DNA of 64,000 nucleotides, from assembly GCA_900489925.1 (NCBI GenBank), contig UEHQ01000012.1:186001-250000 (forward strand), given 5' to 3'. Source of the stretch: Hyphomicrobiales bacterium (lineage in GTDB: Bacteria; Pseudomonadota; Alphaproteobacteria; Rhizobiales; Rhizobiaceae). Made by a program: the position numbers and the translations under genes. This document shows, one piece after another, positions 16,836 to 25,155 of this stretch (within the stretch, counting starts at the first letter, position 1; every line of letters begins with the position of its first letter). The notes beneath the pieces were generated by a model. The model saw only the letters and a list, made by a program, of their open reading frames with translations, was not told the origin of the DNA and searched no databases.

Positions 16836-16885
16836 AGCAATCAATATTGCTCATAATACTGATGATCAGCATACTGTCAATTGAC
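16836..16885. promoter_or_regulatory. Palindromes in the hydroxylase-MarR divergent promoter
   Basis: Two perfect inverted repeats lie in the 167-base divergent gap. One is AGCAAT-CAAT-ATTGCT at 16836-16851 and the other GTCAATTGAC at 16876-16885. The intervening AT-rich bases contain two ATACTG copies. Size and place fit a MarR-dimer operator overlapping both promoters. The second palindrome lies 20 bases before the regulator start, which would allow autoregulation. Confidence 0.5.
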
Positions 16886-16905
16886 TTGTGCAGGCGGAGG
16901 GACGA

Positions 16906-17373
16906 GTGAGAGATAACAATGACATGCCGGGGCATCTGATCCGCCGGTTTCAGCAGATCGCGGTGGCAGTGTTTCACGCAGAGGCGGAGGCGGCAGGATA
17001 TGACCTGACGCCAGTGCAATACGCGGCATTGGCGGCCATTAGCGCCAATCCCGGCATCGATCAGGTGACGCTTGCGGGCTTGATCGCCTATGACCGCACG
17101 ACAATTACCGGGGTGGTAGATCGCCTGGCGCATAAGGGCATGATCGAGCGGAACGCGAGCAGCCGCGACCGGCGCGCCCGTGAGCTAACCGTCACCGCAG
17201 AGGGCATGCGCACGCTCGAAGGCATTACGCCTGCGGTGGAGGCCGCGCAAAAGACCATGGTTCGCGGACTATCGACCGGCGAGATCGAAGAACTGATGCG
17301 GCTCCTGCGCAAGGCGACGACATCAGGCAACGAGCTCAGCAGGGCGCCGCAGCGCGATGTCCCAGGCGACTAG
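16906..17373 (+). CDS. MarR-family transcriptional regulator
   Basis: 155-residue winged-helix regulator. GTG 16906 is favoured over the GTG at 16888 because GGAGGG lies five bases ahead. The core has LTPVQYAALAAISANPGIDQ, the recognition helix in YDRTTITGVVDRLAHKGMIER, and the wing with the DRRARELTVT arginines typical of MarR. Divergent from the aromatic hydroxylase, so it most likely represses that gene until a phenolic ligand binds. Confidence 0.88.
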   Translation: MRDNNDMPGHLIRRFQQIAVAVFHAEAEAAGYDLTPVQYAALAAISANPGIDQVTLAGLIAYDRTTITGVVDRLAHKGMIERNASSRDRRARELTVTAEGMRTLEGITPAVEAAQKTMVRGLSTGEIEELMRLLRKATTSGNELSRAPQRDVPGD

Positions 17374-17383
17374 AAATCGCATG

Positions 17384-17419
17384 GTGTGGCAGGCTTCCTC
17401 AGCCTGCCACACTTTCGTT
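17384..17419 (+). terminator. Terminator after the MarR gene
   Basis: GTGTGGCAGGCT and AGCCTGCCACAC form a perfect 12-base stem with a five-base loop, followed by TTTCGTT. It lies between the MarR stop and the convergent stop at 17456. The T-tract favours the plus strand, but such a strong stem may stop both. Confidence 0.75.
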
Positions 17420-17455
17420 CAATCGCGTTGAACTGCTCTCCGCAAAGCGGAGCGG

Positions 17456-18649
17456 TCACCGACGCGCTATACGCTTGTCGATTATGAAGCGGCGCTTTTC
17501 GAGCTCGACGAAGTAAGACGCCACGTTGAAATACTCTTCCGGCGCCCATACCCCCGGCTTTCGGGGATTTGCAAGGATCAACTGGGCGGCGATGGAGCCG
17601 TTCATCGATGTGCAGGCATCGACGTAGGGCGCGTACATGTCGTCGGGCTTGACCACGACTTCCACGGTCACCTCTGTCTCCACGCCATCTTTCAGACCCT
17701 GGCCGACCGCGAAGTGGATCTCGTTGCTTTCCTGCGCCGGAATGAGGTGCGCGTTCTTCTTGATGTTCCGCTCGAGGACCTTGTTGAGCACGTCCAGCGG
17801 CTTCACCTTGACGCCACCGATATCGACGGGTTCATCGAAATCTCCGAAGCCTGCCTTCACAAGCCCCACCCACGCTTCGTGCTCGCGGTGCGGAAGATGC
17901 AGTTTCCAGGTGAACTCCTTGATGCCTTTCTCCCTTATGCCGTCAGCCAACGGAACTGTCAGCTGTTCCGAATGGGGAGAATGCATGAACTCGCAGCGTC
18001 CCCAGGGTTCAGGCAGGTCGAGGTATTCCCGCCCACTCATCGGCGCGCACTCGACATGCTGCCCATCATAGAACTGGGTGCTCGGATGGGCATATTCCGC
18101 AAGGACGGTGGACACGCTGTAGGGCGGCACCAGAACGGGGTTCTCATCGCCAACCAGTTCCGCCGCCCAGTAGAGATTGATCTTGTCGATCGTATCCAAT
18201 TCGTCGGCAACGGCACGGCATATAACATTGGACATGCCAGGATCGGCGCCCACCCCGATCACGGCAGTGACCCCAGCCTCCTTGAAGCGCTCATGCTCGG
18301 CGAGCTGCTTGACCGTGTAGGTACCGAGCCCTCCCAAGTCGATATAGGAGACGCGTGCTTTCAGGGCCGCCTCGAAGATCACCATCTGGAAACCCAGCAG
18401 CGTTGGAACGCAGTTGATGCAGATGTCGGCGCCGGCAATAGCCGCGTGCAACGCATCGGCGTTCGTGACGTCGAGATCGACCGGCACGATGCGCGGGTCG
18501 GCCAGCTCCGACACCAATGCGTCGACCTTTTCGCGCGATGCATCGCAGAGCCGTAGCGTCGTGATGTCGATGATGGAACGCTCGGAGAGCAGGTCGCGGA
18601 CAATACCTGCGCCCATGAAACCAGCGCCGCCAAGAAGTGTAATGATCAT
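17456..18649 (-). CDS. Saccharopine dehydrogenase-like NAD(P)-binding oxidoreductase
   Basis: 397-residue protein with an N-terminal Rossmann fold (IITLLGGAGFMGAGIVRDLL), an INCVPTLLG strand, and a C-terminal catalytic domain of the saccharopine dehydrogenase/LYS9 type (GVGADPGMSNVICRAVADEL). Family members act at C-N bonds of amino acids or polyamines, for example lysine 6-dehydrogenase and carboxyspermidine dehydrogenase. Last gene of the long minus-strand operon, 20 bases after the aldehyde dehydrogenase. With that neighbour and an amine-type importer it may oxidise or form a secondary amine; the substrate is unknown. Confidence 0.75.
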   Translation of the reverse strand: MIITLLGGAGFMGAGIVRDLLSERSIIDITTLRLCDASREKVDALVSELADPRIVPVDLDVTNADALHAAIAGADICINCVPTLLGFQMVIFEAALKARVSYIDLGGLGTYTVKQLAEHERFKEAGVTAVIGVGADPGMSNVICRAVADELDTIDKINLYWAAELVGDENPVLVPPYSVSTVLAEYAHPSTQFYDGQHVECAPMSGREYLDLPEPWGRCEFMHSPHSEQLTVPLADGIREKGIKEFTWKLHLPHREHEAWVGLVKAGFGDFDEPVDIGGVKVKPLDVLNKVLERNIKKNAHLIPAQESNEIHFAVGQGLKDGVETEVTVEVVVKPDDMYAPYVDACTSMNGSIAAQLILANPRKPGVWAPEEYFNVASYFVELEKRRFIIDKRIARR

Positions 18650-18669
18650 TGTTCAGTCCTCAGGAGAAA

Positions 18670-20175
18670 CTAGGAATGTTTTCGACCGCCGTGCTCGTAG
18701 AACCACTCATCGGGATAAGGATACCACCAGCCCTGGACGACGGGCTTGTGATCGATGATGACCATTTTCGACCGACGGAAGGTGTCGAGCCCAAGCCGGG
18801 AAAGCTCGCGCCCGAGACCCGATTTTTTCCAGCCGCCGAACGGAAGCGCATCATTGTCTATCAGCGGATTGTTGATCCACACCATGCCGGCCTCCAGCCG
18901 CTCAGCCGCATCCATCGCCTCATCGAGCGACGTGGTGAAGACAGAGGCCCCCAGCCCGAACTCGCTATCGTTGGCACGCTCGATCGCCTGGTCGAAATCG
19001 GCAACCCGCATAACGGCCGCAACCGGACCGAAGCATTCCTCGCGCATGATCGCCATATCCTGAGTGCAACCCGTCAGGATCGTCGGTTCGTAGAACCAGC
19101 CGGTTGGCTCGCTTTCGGGGATCCTGCCCCCCACGGCAACGGTCGCACCCTTCGATTTTGCGTCCTCGACGAGGCGAATAACCTTGTCACGGGCCGCCTT
19201 GCTGACCAGTGGTCCGATCTCGGCCCGGGTCAGCCCGTTGCCGATCCTTAGCCGTTGGGTCTCTTCCGCAAATCTGGTGATGAACTCGTCATGGATACTG
19301 TCGACAACGAAGAAGCGCTCCGCCGACGTGCAGACCTGGCCGGACATGTGAAAGGCAGCCGTCACCGCTCCTGCAGCCGCTACATCGACCGGTGCATTGG
19401 CCGTGATGATCATCGGGTCCGAACCGCCAGCCTCGATGACAGCCGGCTTCATCTGTCCGGCCGCGGCCATCGCAACAGCCCTGCCCGCGGCAACCGAGCC
19501 AGTGAAGGCTACGGCATGCGTCCTCGGTGACTCGATGAGCGCTGTTGCCAGTTCAGCGCCACCGGGAAGGCAGGCCACAAGCCCTGCGGGAAGCGGGTCG
19601 AAGACTTGCATGAACTCGAGAGTCGATAACGTCGTGGCAGGCGCCGGCTTGATGATGCAACCGTTCCCGGAGGCCAATGATGCCGCCACGGTCCAGCACA
19701 TCAAGAGGATCGGAAAGTTGAACGGCATGATGTGAACGCTGAGGCCCAATGCTTCATAGCGTGAATGCTGGAATGAGCCTGCCTGTGTCGTGCCGGCAAC
19801 CTTACCACCATCATCCCGGGCCATTTCCGCGAAATAGCGGAATGCCCCGGCGCAGTTGGCCACCTCGCCGATCGCTTCAGGGTACGGCTTTCCCATTTCC
19901 CGCGACATCAGTTCCGCGCAGCGGCGCATGTCGGTCGCTTCGATGCGACTGGCGATCTGGTGAAGGATCGTCGCCCGCGTCTTGGCGTCCAGCCTCGCCC
20001 ATTGACGTTGCACCTTGGCGGCGCCGTCAAGTGCGGCCCCCATCTCGGCAGCAGTCACCTCGCTGCGGATACCCACTTTATCAAGGTTTGAGGGATCTAT
20101 GACGTCGTGGGCGACGCCGGCACTGATCTGGTAAGCGCCGTCAGCGAAATAGACAGCTTTCGAGGGATCAAACAT
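18670..20175 (-). CDS. NAD(P)-dependent aldehyde dehydrogenase (operon copy 1)
   Basis: 501-residue ALDH with a complete active site: cofactor region IMPFNFPILLMCWTV, the AFTGSVAAGR glycine motif, the general base glutamate in VIEAGGSDP and the nucleophilic cysteine in GQVCTSAERF. The C-terminus is unusual for its aromatic tail (VVQGWWYPYPDEWFYEHGG). ATG 20175 lies six bases after the kinase stop; upstream codons would overlap that gene. It probably oxidises an aldehyde made from an amine by a neighbouring enzyme. A second, different ALDH sits in the opposite arm of the locus. Confidence 0.85.
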   Translation of the reverse strand: MFDPSKAVYFADGAYQISAGVAHDVIDPSNLDKVGIRSEVTAAEMGAALDGAAKVQRQWARLDAKTRATILHQIASRIEATDMRRCAELMSREMGKPYPEAIGEVANCAGAFRYFAEMARDDGGKVAGTTQAGSFQHSRYEALGLSVHIMPFNFPILLMCWTVAASLASGNGCIIKPAPATTLSTLEFMQVFDPLPAGLVACLPGGAELATALIESPRTHAVAFTGSVAAGRAVAMAAAGQMKPAVIEAGGSDPMIITANAPVDVAAAGAVTAAFHMSGQVCTSAERFFVVDSIHDEFITRFAEETQRLRIGNGLTRAEIGPLVSKAARDKVIRLVEDAKSKGATVAVGGRIPESEPTGWFYEPTILTGCTQDMAIMREECFGPVAAVMRVADFDQAIERANDSEFGLGASVFTTSLDEAMDAAERLEAGMVWINNPLIDNDALPFGGWKKSGLGRELSRLGLDTFRRSKMVIIDHKPVVQGWWYPYPDEWFYEHGGRKHS

Positions 20176-20180
20176 CGGTC

Positions 20181-21221
20181 TCAATTCCTGCGTTCGTGTA
20201 GGTCTGCGGGCTGGCTTGATCTGGCCTGGGCAAACTGCTGCCAGCCTGGGAGGCACTCATCCATGCAAGACCGGATTTCAGTGAGATTGGCTTGGCTCAA
20301 AGCGCGATCCAGCAGCGTGGAGACATGCTCCTGGTATCGCAGGTAGCCATGCTTACCGTCGCGCCTGGAGAGCCGCTCGAAGTTGCCCAGGATCTTGGTG
20401 TGACGATGGGCAGCCAATAGCCAATAGTCGGCCATGAACGTCCGGTGGTCGACGTTCGGACGTGCGGCGAGATATCGCTCGACCAAGCCTGTCTCGAGCG
20501 CCGGTGCGATCGACCGACGGGCATCCTGCGTCAGCGAAACGAGGTCATAAGTGGCCGAGCCGATAAGTGCGTCCTGGAAATCCAGGACACCGCAGGCGGC
20601 GATCCCCTTTCGCCCGTCGATCACCATCAGATTGTCGACATGATAATCACGCAGGACCAGCACCTCGCGACGGCCCGCCACCTCGGCGAGCGCCTGCTTC
20701 CAAAGCGAAAGGAACCTTTGCTTGAACGGAGCAACGTCAACGTCCGGATTGCAGAAAGGAGCAAACCAATCGGTGAACATGCCGAGTTCCTCGAATAGAG
20801 GCGTCTCGTCATAGCTCGGGAGGTCGATCCTCGTCGCGCCGGGCGCATCATGCAGATGGACCAGCGTGTCGATCGCAAGCTGATAGAGTTCCGTCTCACT
20901 CTCTCCGCGGGCGAAAAGGCGCGTAAACGTGTCGTGTCCAAAGTCTTCGATCAGCGCCAGCCCCCTGTCGAGGTCCATCGCGTAGACCTGCGGAGCCGAT
21001 AGGCCCAGTTGCACCAGATGGCGGCTGATCTCAACGAAAGCCGGAAAATCCGGCGCATGCGCCGGAGCTTCCATGAGAAGGCGCGGCGTGAACTCGACAC
21101 GATAGTATTTTCGTGGGGAAGCGTCGGCGGGCAGTTGCGTGAGTTGCAGCAACTCATCGCAAGACTTGAAGACAAAGCCCTGCCGTGCATCCCATGAGGT
21201 TTGATCCTGCATGATGCTCAT
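20181..21221 (-). CDS. Aminoglycoside phosphotransferase-fold sugar kinase, AmgK-like
   Basis: 346-residue APH-fold kinase. The catalytic loop is VLRDYHVDNLMV and the metal motif is LDFQDALIGSATYDLVSL, followed by a DARR stretch. This order and wording is characteristic of the COG3178/AmgK group, anomeric kinases of N-acetylmuramate and N-acetylglucosamine, rather than of antibiotic kinases. The P-loop side carries an ASPRKYYRVEF strand. Length is that of AmgK. The usual partner MurU is absent, but GlmU, which uses the same kind of sugar 1-phosphate, is encoded in the other arm. Exact substrate is inferred; another small alcohol or amine is possible. Confidence 0.68.
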   Translation of the reverse strand: MSIMQDQTSWDARQGFVFKSCDELLQLTQLPADASPRKYYRVEFTPRLLMEAPAHAPDFPAFVEISRHLVQLGLSAPQVYAMDLDRGLALIEDFGHDTFTRLFARGESETELYQLAIDTLVHLHDAPGATRIDLPSYDETPLFEELGMFTDWFAPFCNPDVDVAPFKQRFLSLWKQALAEVAGRREVLVLRDYHVDNLMVIDGRKGIAACGVLDFQDALIGSATYDLVSLTQDARRSIAPALETGLVERYLAARPNVDHRTFMADYWLLAAHRHTKILGNFERLSRRDGKHGYLRYQEHVSTLLDRALSQANLTEIRSCMDECLPGWQQFAQARSSQPADLHERRN

Positions 21222-21263
21222 TCACTTTCTTCGCGTTTAAACTGACCGCCGGCGCTAGGCGAC

Positions 21264-21611
21264 TTAGCGGATCATGTAGACCTTCTTGATCGTTTCATGG
21301 ACCGTGCAGACACCTTTCCAATCCTGGGGGAAAAAGGCGGCCGTATCAGGCGTTACTTCGATCACGTCCCCGGATTCATGCACGTAAGTGCAGCGCCCCT
21401 CGAGAAAGTGGCAGAACTCATCGCGCGTTACGTGGCATTCCCACTTGCCGGGCGTGCAGATCCAGAGGCCACATTCGCTCTCGCCGCTGGGCCCCTTGTG
21501 GATCAGCCGGCCCGACACGTGGCTTACCCCCTCGATCATCGTGGGAATTGTTCCCCAATCGACGAGGTCGCTCTGTTCCAGCGGCTTTCGCATCAACGGT
21601 GCGGTGGTCAT
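21264..21611 (-). CDS. Small cupin protein (copy 1)
   Basis: 115-residue single-domain cupin of the Cupin_3/DUF861 type. The barrel strands include CGLWICTPGKWECHVTRDEF, then CHFLEGRCTYVHESGD and DTAAFFPQDWKG. The metal-binding pattern is reduced: the DEFCHFLEG segment supplies an Asp/Glu-His set. It is a paralogue of the next gene, with the same VHET(I/M) near the end. Proteins of this type include ureidoglycine aminohydrolase-like enzymes and sugar or amine-binding modules. Here they lie between a glycosyltransferase and a kinase, 42 bases from the latter. Role unknown. Confidence 0.72.
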   Translation of the reverse strand: MTTAPLMRKPLEQSDLVDWGTIPTMIEGVSHVSGRLIHKGPSGESECGLWICTPGKWECHVTRDEFCHFLEGRCTYVHESGDVIEVTPDTAAFFPQDWKGVCTVHETIKKVYMIR

Positions 21612-21635
21612 GTGTGGTTTTCCTTTCGTCTCGGC

Positions 21636-21998
21636 TTACGCCAGCATGTATATGTTGCGCATGGTCTCATGGACGGTGCATTCGCCGGTCCAGCCGGCCT
21701 TGAACATCACCGCGGTTCCTGCAGTCACCTCCACGACCTCGCCGCTATCCGAGCGGTAGGTCGCGGAACCGGCGACGAAGTGGCAGAACTCGTCGCGGGG
21801 GATCGACAGGCGCCAGCGACCCGGTGTGCACACCCAGATCCCGGTTTCCGGCTGGTTGTTCGGCCCCTTGAACAAGAGCCGACCAGTGGATTTCGATTGC
21901 CCTTCAAGCGCATCGGATTGGACACCCCAGTCGACCAGATCGTCGAACGTCGTTGCGCCATGAATGTGTGGCGCCGTGGAAGTCAGGGTTTTAGGCAT
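21636..21998 (-). CDS. Small cupin protein (copy 2)
   Basis: 120-residue Cupin_3-type protein, paralogous to the neighbour at 21264-21611. Shared segments include a WTGECTVHET-like end, WVCTPGRWRLSIPRDEF, FCHFVAG and TAGTAVMFKAGW. Its ATG overlaps the glycosyltransferase stop by eight bases, so it is coupled to that gene. The tandem pair may form a heteromer or treat two related substrates. There is no signal peptide, so it is cytoplasmic. Function is not assigned. Confidence 0.72.
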   Translation of the reverse strand: MPKTLTSTAPHIHGATTFDDLVDWGVQSDALEGQSKSTGRLLFKGPNNQPETGIWVCTPGRWRLSIPRDEFCHFVAGSATYRSDSGEVVEVTAGTAVMFKAGWTGECTVHETMRNIYMLA

Positions 21999-23283
21999 TG
22001 TATGTTCCGGTGTTGATCAGCTGATCGAGAATACCTGCGGCCTTTTGCGGACCGTTGCGGCTCTGCATGTGAGCCGACGTGGAGGCGAGTTTTGCCTTCA
22101 TCGCGGCATCATTGATCATGTGCTCGAGTTTGGCGGCGAGCTCTTCGTCGGTCCAATCATAACGCGGCATCTTGAAGCCATGACCGGTCTCGTCGATCCG
22201 GGTCGCGTTGTCGTGCCCATCCCAGACATAAGGCATGATGATCGCCGGCTTGCCGAAGTAGAGGCACTCGGTGAAGGAGTTGTTTCCTCCGTGATGGATC
22301 GCCGCATCGATCTGCGGGATGACGGACGGCTGCGGGAACCAGCTCTCGATCACCACGTTGCCAGGCACGTCTTCATACTGGTCCTTGTAATCGCCCACAT
22401 TGACCAGCGCGCGGTAGGGCAGCCTGCCGATCGTCTTGATCAACCGCTTCAAGAGATCGGTGTCGCCTGCCCCGAGGCTGCCAAACGAGATGTAAATCAG
22501 AGGCTTGTCATTGTGCTCGGCGAACGTCGGGACCGTGTACGGCGCCTCCTTGCGGATGCAGCCCTCCAGATATTGGTACTGGTTTGGATCGAGTGGATGC
22601 GCCCGGTCGAACTTTACCGACTGCGGATAGAGCAGCAGGTTCATATGGGGCGAGGCCTCGAAGAACTGACCGATGGGATAGGGCTCCTCGTCCGTCGAGG
22701 CGAGGAATGCGTTGAAGTCATCGTGGATGGGCTTGATCACCTCGTTGAAGCGGTCACGAAAGGCCGCGTGGCCGGCAAGGTCATCCTGGCGGCATCCGGA
22801 AAGGTGCGGCGGGATTTGCGGGTCCTCGATCTCGTTCTCCGAGCAGGAAATGATCCGCACCCACGGCTTGCCGAAATGCTTGATGGCCGGAAACAGGATC
22901 ACGTTGTCGACGCAGATGAGGTCTGGCTGGATCTTCGCCAGAACGGCTGGCAGATCCTTTTCCGCCCATTTGGCGCTGTCCACGATCGCGGTCCAGCAGT
23001 CCTTCACGTAGTTATCGATCTGGTCGTAGGGGCTTTTGCGGAAATTCGGGATATGGCCGTTGATGAAGTCCTCCCAGAATTTCGCCATCTGTTCAGGCGG
23101 CACCGGGGCTGAGAGATTGACGGGATAAGCCTCGAACCCATAGCCCTCATAGACCGACACGAAGCCCGGATCGGAGAGAAAAACCGCCTTGTGACCGAGG
23201 GCCTGGACGGCTTGGGCGATACCAACCGAGTTGAGGGCCGGGCCGAACGCGGCTTCCGGAAAGAATGCAATCGTCTTGCTCAT
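21991..23283 (-). CDS. UDP-glycosyltransferase, MGT/GT1-like (copy 1)
   Basis: 430-residue GT-B enzyme of the GT1/macrolide-glycosyltransferase kind. The N-terminal acceptor domain starts MSKTIAFFPEAAFGPALNSVG. The C-terminal donor-binding signature is WFPQPSVIPQIDAAIHHGG followed by NNSFTECLYFGKPAIIMPY and WDGHDNATR. The histidine and glycines bind the UDP phosphates. ATG 23283 has AAGGGA upstream. It is a clear paralogue of the enzyme at 28411-29682 in the divergent arm. Cytoplasmic, soluble; should transfer a sugar from a UDP-sugar to a small molecule. Acceptor unknown. Confidence 0.83.
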   Translation of the reverse strand: MSKTIAFFPEAAFGPALNSVGIAQAVQALGHKAVFLSDPGFVSVYEGYGFEAYPVNLSAPVPPEQMAKFWEDFINGHIPNFRKSPYDQIDNYVKDCWTAIVDSAKWAEKDLPAVLAKIQPDLICVDNVILFPAIKHFGKPWVRIISCSENEIEDPQIPPHLSGCRQDDLAGHAAFRDRFNEVIKPIHDDFNAFLASTDEEPYPIGQFFEASPHMNLLLYPQSVKFDRAHPLDPNQYQYLEGCIRKEAPYTVPTFAEHNDKPLIYISFGSLGAGDTDLLKRLIKTIGRLPYRALVNVGDYKDQYEDVPGNVVIESWFPQPSVIPQIDAAIHHGGNNSFTECLYFGKPAIIMPYVWDGHDNATRIDETGHGFKMPRYDWTDEELAAKLEHMINDAAMKAKLASTSAHMQSRNGPQKAAGILDQLINTGTYNA

Positions 23284-23322
23284 CAATGTTCCCTTCTTGT
23301 CATTATTCTTGTGTCGCCATCC

Positions 23323-24378
23323 CTAGAACAGGTGGCATTTCGCAGGATCGAACAGCAGGCGTACCTGCTGCGACGGCCTGAAATTCCGCCCCTCCTCTGC
23401 GGTAACGCGAACTTGCACCGGAGCCTGAGACACAGTCGTCTCAACGTGAAGCACGCGATCGAGCCCGTGATAGGCGATATCGGAAATCGTGCCCGCGAGG
23501 CCGGCACCATCGTCGGACAGGCGGATCGCCTCTGGGCGCGCTGCCAGTGTTGCCTTGCCGGGGCCACGGTCGGAGGAAAGCGCGATCCGGTAACCGTCGG
23601 CAGTAAAAATGCCGTGGTCGCCGACGGTCCCGTCGATGAAGTTCATGATGCCGATGAAATTGGCGACGAAACGATCGGCCGGCTGTTCGTAGACCTGCTC
23701 GGGCGTGCCCACTTGCAGGAGTTTCCCGTCGCGCAGTATCGCCATGCGGTCGGCCATGACCAGCGCCTCCTCCTGGTCATGCGTGACGATGATGAAGGTG
23801 ATGCCCGCTTCGTGCTGCAGGCGCTTCAACTCCAGCTGCATACGCTCGCGCAACTTCTTGTCTAGCGCCCCGAGCGGCTCGTCCAGCAGCAGCACTTTTG
23901 GACGCTTCACCAGAGCGCGGGCGAGCGCGACACGCTGCTTCTGGCCGCCGGAGAGCTTGTCGGGCTTGCGATCGGCGAAGGCGGTCAGATCCGTCGACAG
24001 CAAGGTTTCATCCACCCGCCTGCGGATTTCTGCCTTGTCGAGACGCTCCATCTCCAGGCCGTAGCTGAGATTTTGGCGTACGGTCATATGCGGAAAGAGC
24101 GCGTACGACTGGAACATCAGGTTGAGCGGCCGCTTTTCCGGCGGCAGCGAGGCGATATTCTCCCCCGACAGCACGATCGCTCCGCTGGTCGGCATTTCGA
24201 ACCCGGCGAGCATCCGCAGCAGCGTGGTCTTGCCGCAACCAGACGGCCCCAGCAACGCGAAAAACTCGTTGCGCTGGATGCTCAATGACACATCGTCGAC
24301 CGCAGAAACCGGGCCGAATGCCTTGCTCAGGCCCTCGATCTTCAGGATCGTCTCATTCTTGCTGGGAACGTTGGTCAT
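23323..24378 (-). CDS. Polyamine-type ABC importer ATPase (PotA/PotG-like)
   Basis: 351-residue ATPase of the PotA/PotG group. Walker A is GPSGCGKTT, the signature LSGGQKQRVALARAL and Walker B VLLLDEP, with a C-terminal TOBE/regulatory domain (TLAARPEAIRLSDDG). ATG 24378 is chosen because it overlaps the permease stop as ATGA; an upstream open frame lies within the permease gene. It energises the importer encoded by the three upstream genes. The family moves putrescine, spermidine and related amines or short opine-like compounds; the substrate here is open. Confidence 0.9.
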   Translation of the reverse strand: MTNVPSKNETILKIEGLSKAFGPVSAVDDVSLSIQRNEFFALLGPSGCGKTTLLRMLAGFEMPTSGAIVLSGENIASLPPEKRPLNLMFQSYALFPHMTVRQNLSYGLEMERLDKAEIRRRVDETLLSTDLTAFADRKPDKLSGGQKQRVALARALVKRPKVLLLDEPLGALDKKLRERMQLELKRLQHEAGITFIIVTHDQEEALVMADRMAILRDGKLLQVGTPEQVYEQPADRFVANFIGIMNFIDGTVGDHGIFTADGYRIALSSDRGPGKATLAARPEAIRLSDDGAGLAGTISDIAYHGLDRVLHVETTVSQAPVQVRVTAEEGRNFRPSQQVRLLFDPAKCHLF

Positions 24379-25154
24379 TGCATCTGTTCTTTGTTGAGCC
24401 ATTGAGAAATGAGGAGCGCGGTCGCACTGACACCCATGACGATTGTCGCAAGGGCATTGACTTCCGGCGTGATGCCAAAGCGGATCATCGAGTAGATCTG
24501 AATTGGCAGGGTGATCGACGACCGGCCGGCGCCGGCCGTAAAGAACGCGATGATGAACTCGTCCACGGACAGCGTGAAGGCCAGCAGGGCGCCTGCGATG
24601 ACGGCCGGCAGGATCACCGGGAGCGTAACCCGCCAGAATGTCGTCCACGCCGAAGCGCCAAGATCGCGAGACGCCTCGACGATGGAATTGTCAAAGTTCT
24701 TCAGCCGTGCCCGGACCACCGAGCAGACGAAGGCCAGATCGAAGATGACGTGGCTGATCACGATGGTATGCAGGCCAAGCGTGATGTTGAGCAGCGAGAA
24801 GAAGGACAGGAGCGCAACGGCAAGAACGATATCGGGGATGACCATCGGCGCGAAGGCAAGAGCCTCTATGCCCGTGCTCTTGCGCCGGCGCTGCTCCATG
24901 CCCATCGCCAGCATGGTCCCGAGCACCGTCGAAATTGCCGTGGCACATACTGCGACGATCAACGTGTTCCAGGCGGCGCCAAGAATGCTCGCATTGGCAA
25001 GCAGCGACCCATACCACTTGGTCGAGAAGCCGGACCAGCTGGTCGGCAGGCCGGACTCGTTGAAGGACAAGAGAACCAGCACCGCGATCGGCAGGTACAG
25101 GAAGCCGAAGACCACGAGCAAGACGATGCGGGAAGGCAGGCGTGATTGTGGCAT
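24375..25154 (-). CDS. Polyamine-type ABC permease (PotC/PotI-like)
   Basis: 259-residue inner-membrane permease with about six hydrophobic helices and the EAA loop EASRDLGASAWTTFWRVTLP that contacts the ATPase. The starting RIVLLVVFGFLYLPIAVLVLL is typical of PotC. The ATG is one base after the preceding permease stop and the stop overlaps the ATPase start. It heterodimerises with the PotB-like product. Confidence 0.9.
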   Translation of the reverse strand: MPQSRLPSRIVLLVVFGFLYLPIAVLVLLSFNESGLPTSWSGFSTKWYGSLLANASILGAAWNTLIVAVCATAISTVLGTMLAMGMEQRRRKSTGIEALAFAPMVIPDIVLAVALLSFFSLLNITLGLHTIVISHVIFDLAFVCSVVRARLKNFDNSIVEASRDLGASAWTTFWRVTLPVILPAVIAGALLAFTLSVDEFIIAFFTAGAGRSSITLPIQIYSMIRFGITPEVNALATIVMGVSATALLISQWLNKEQMQ

Positions 25155-25155
25155 C

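Noticed and set aside
20181..21221. Antibiotic resistance (aminoglycoside phosphotransferase)
   Set aside because: The catalytic and metal motifs are of the AmgK-like COG3178 group; the operon context is metabolic.
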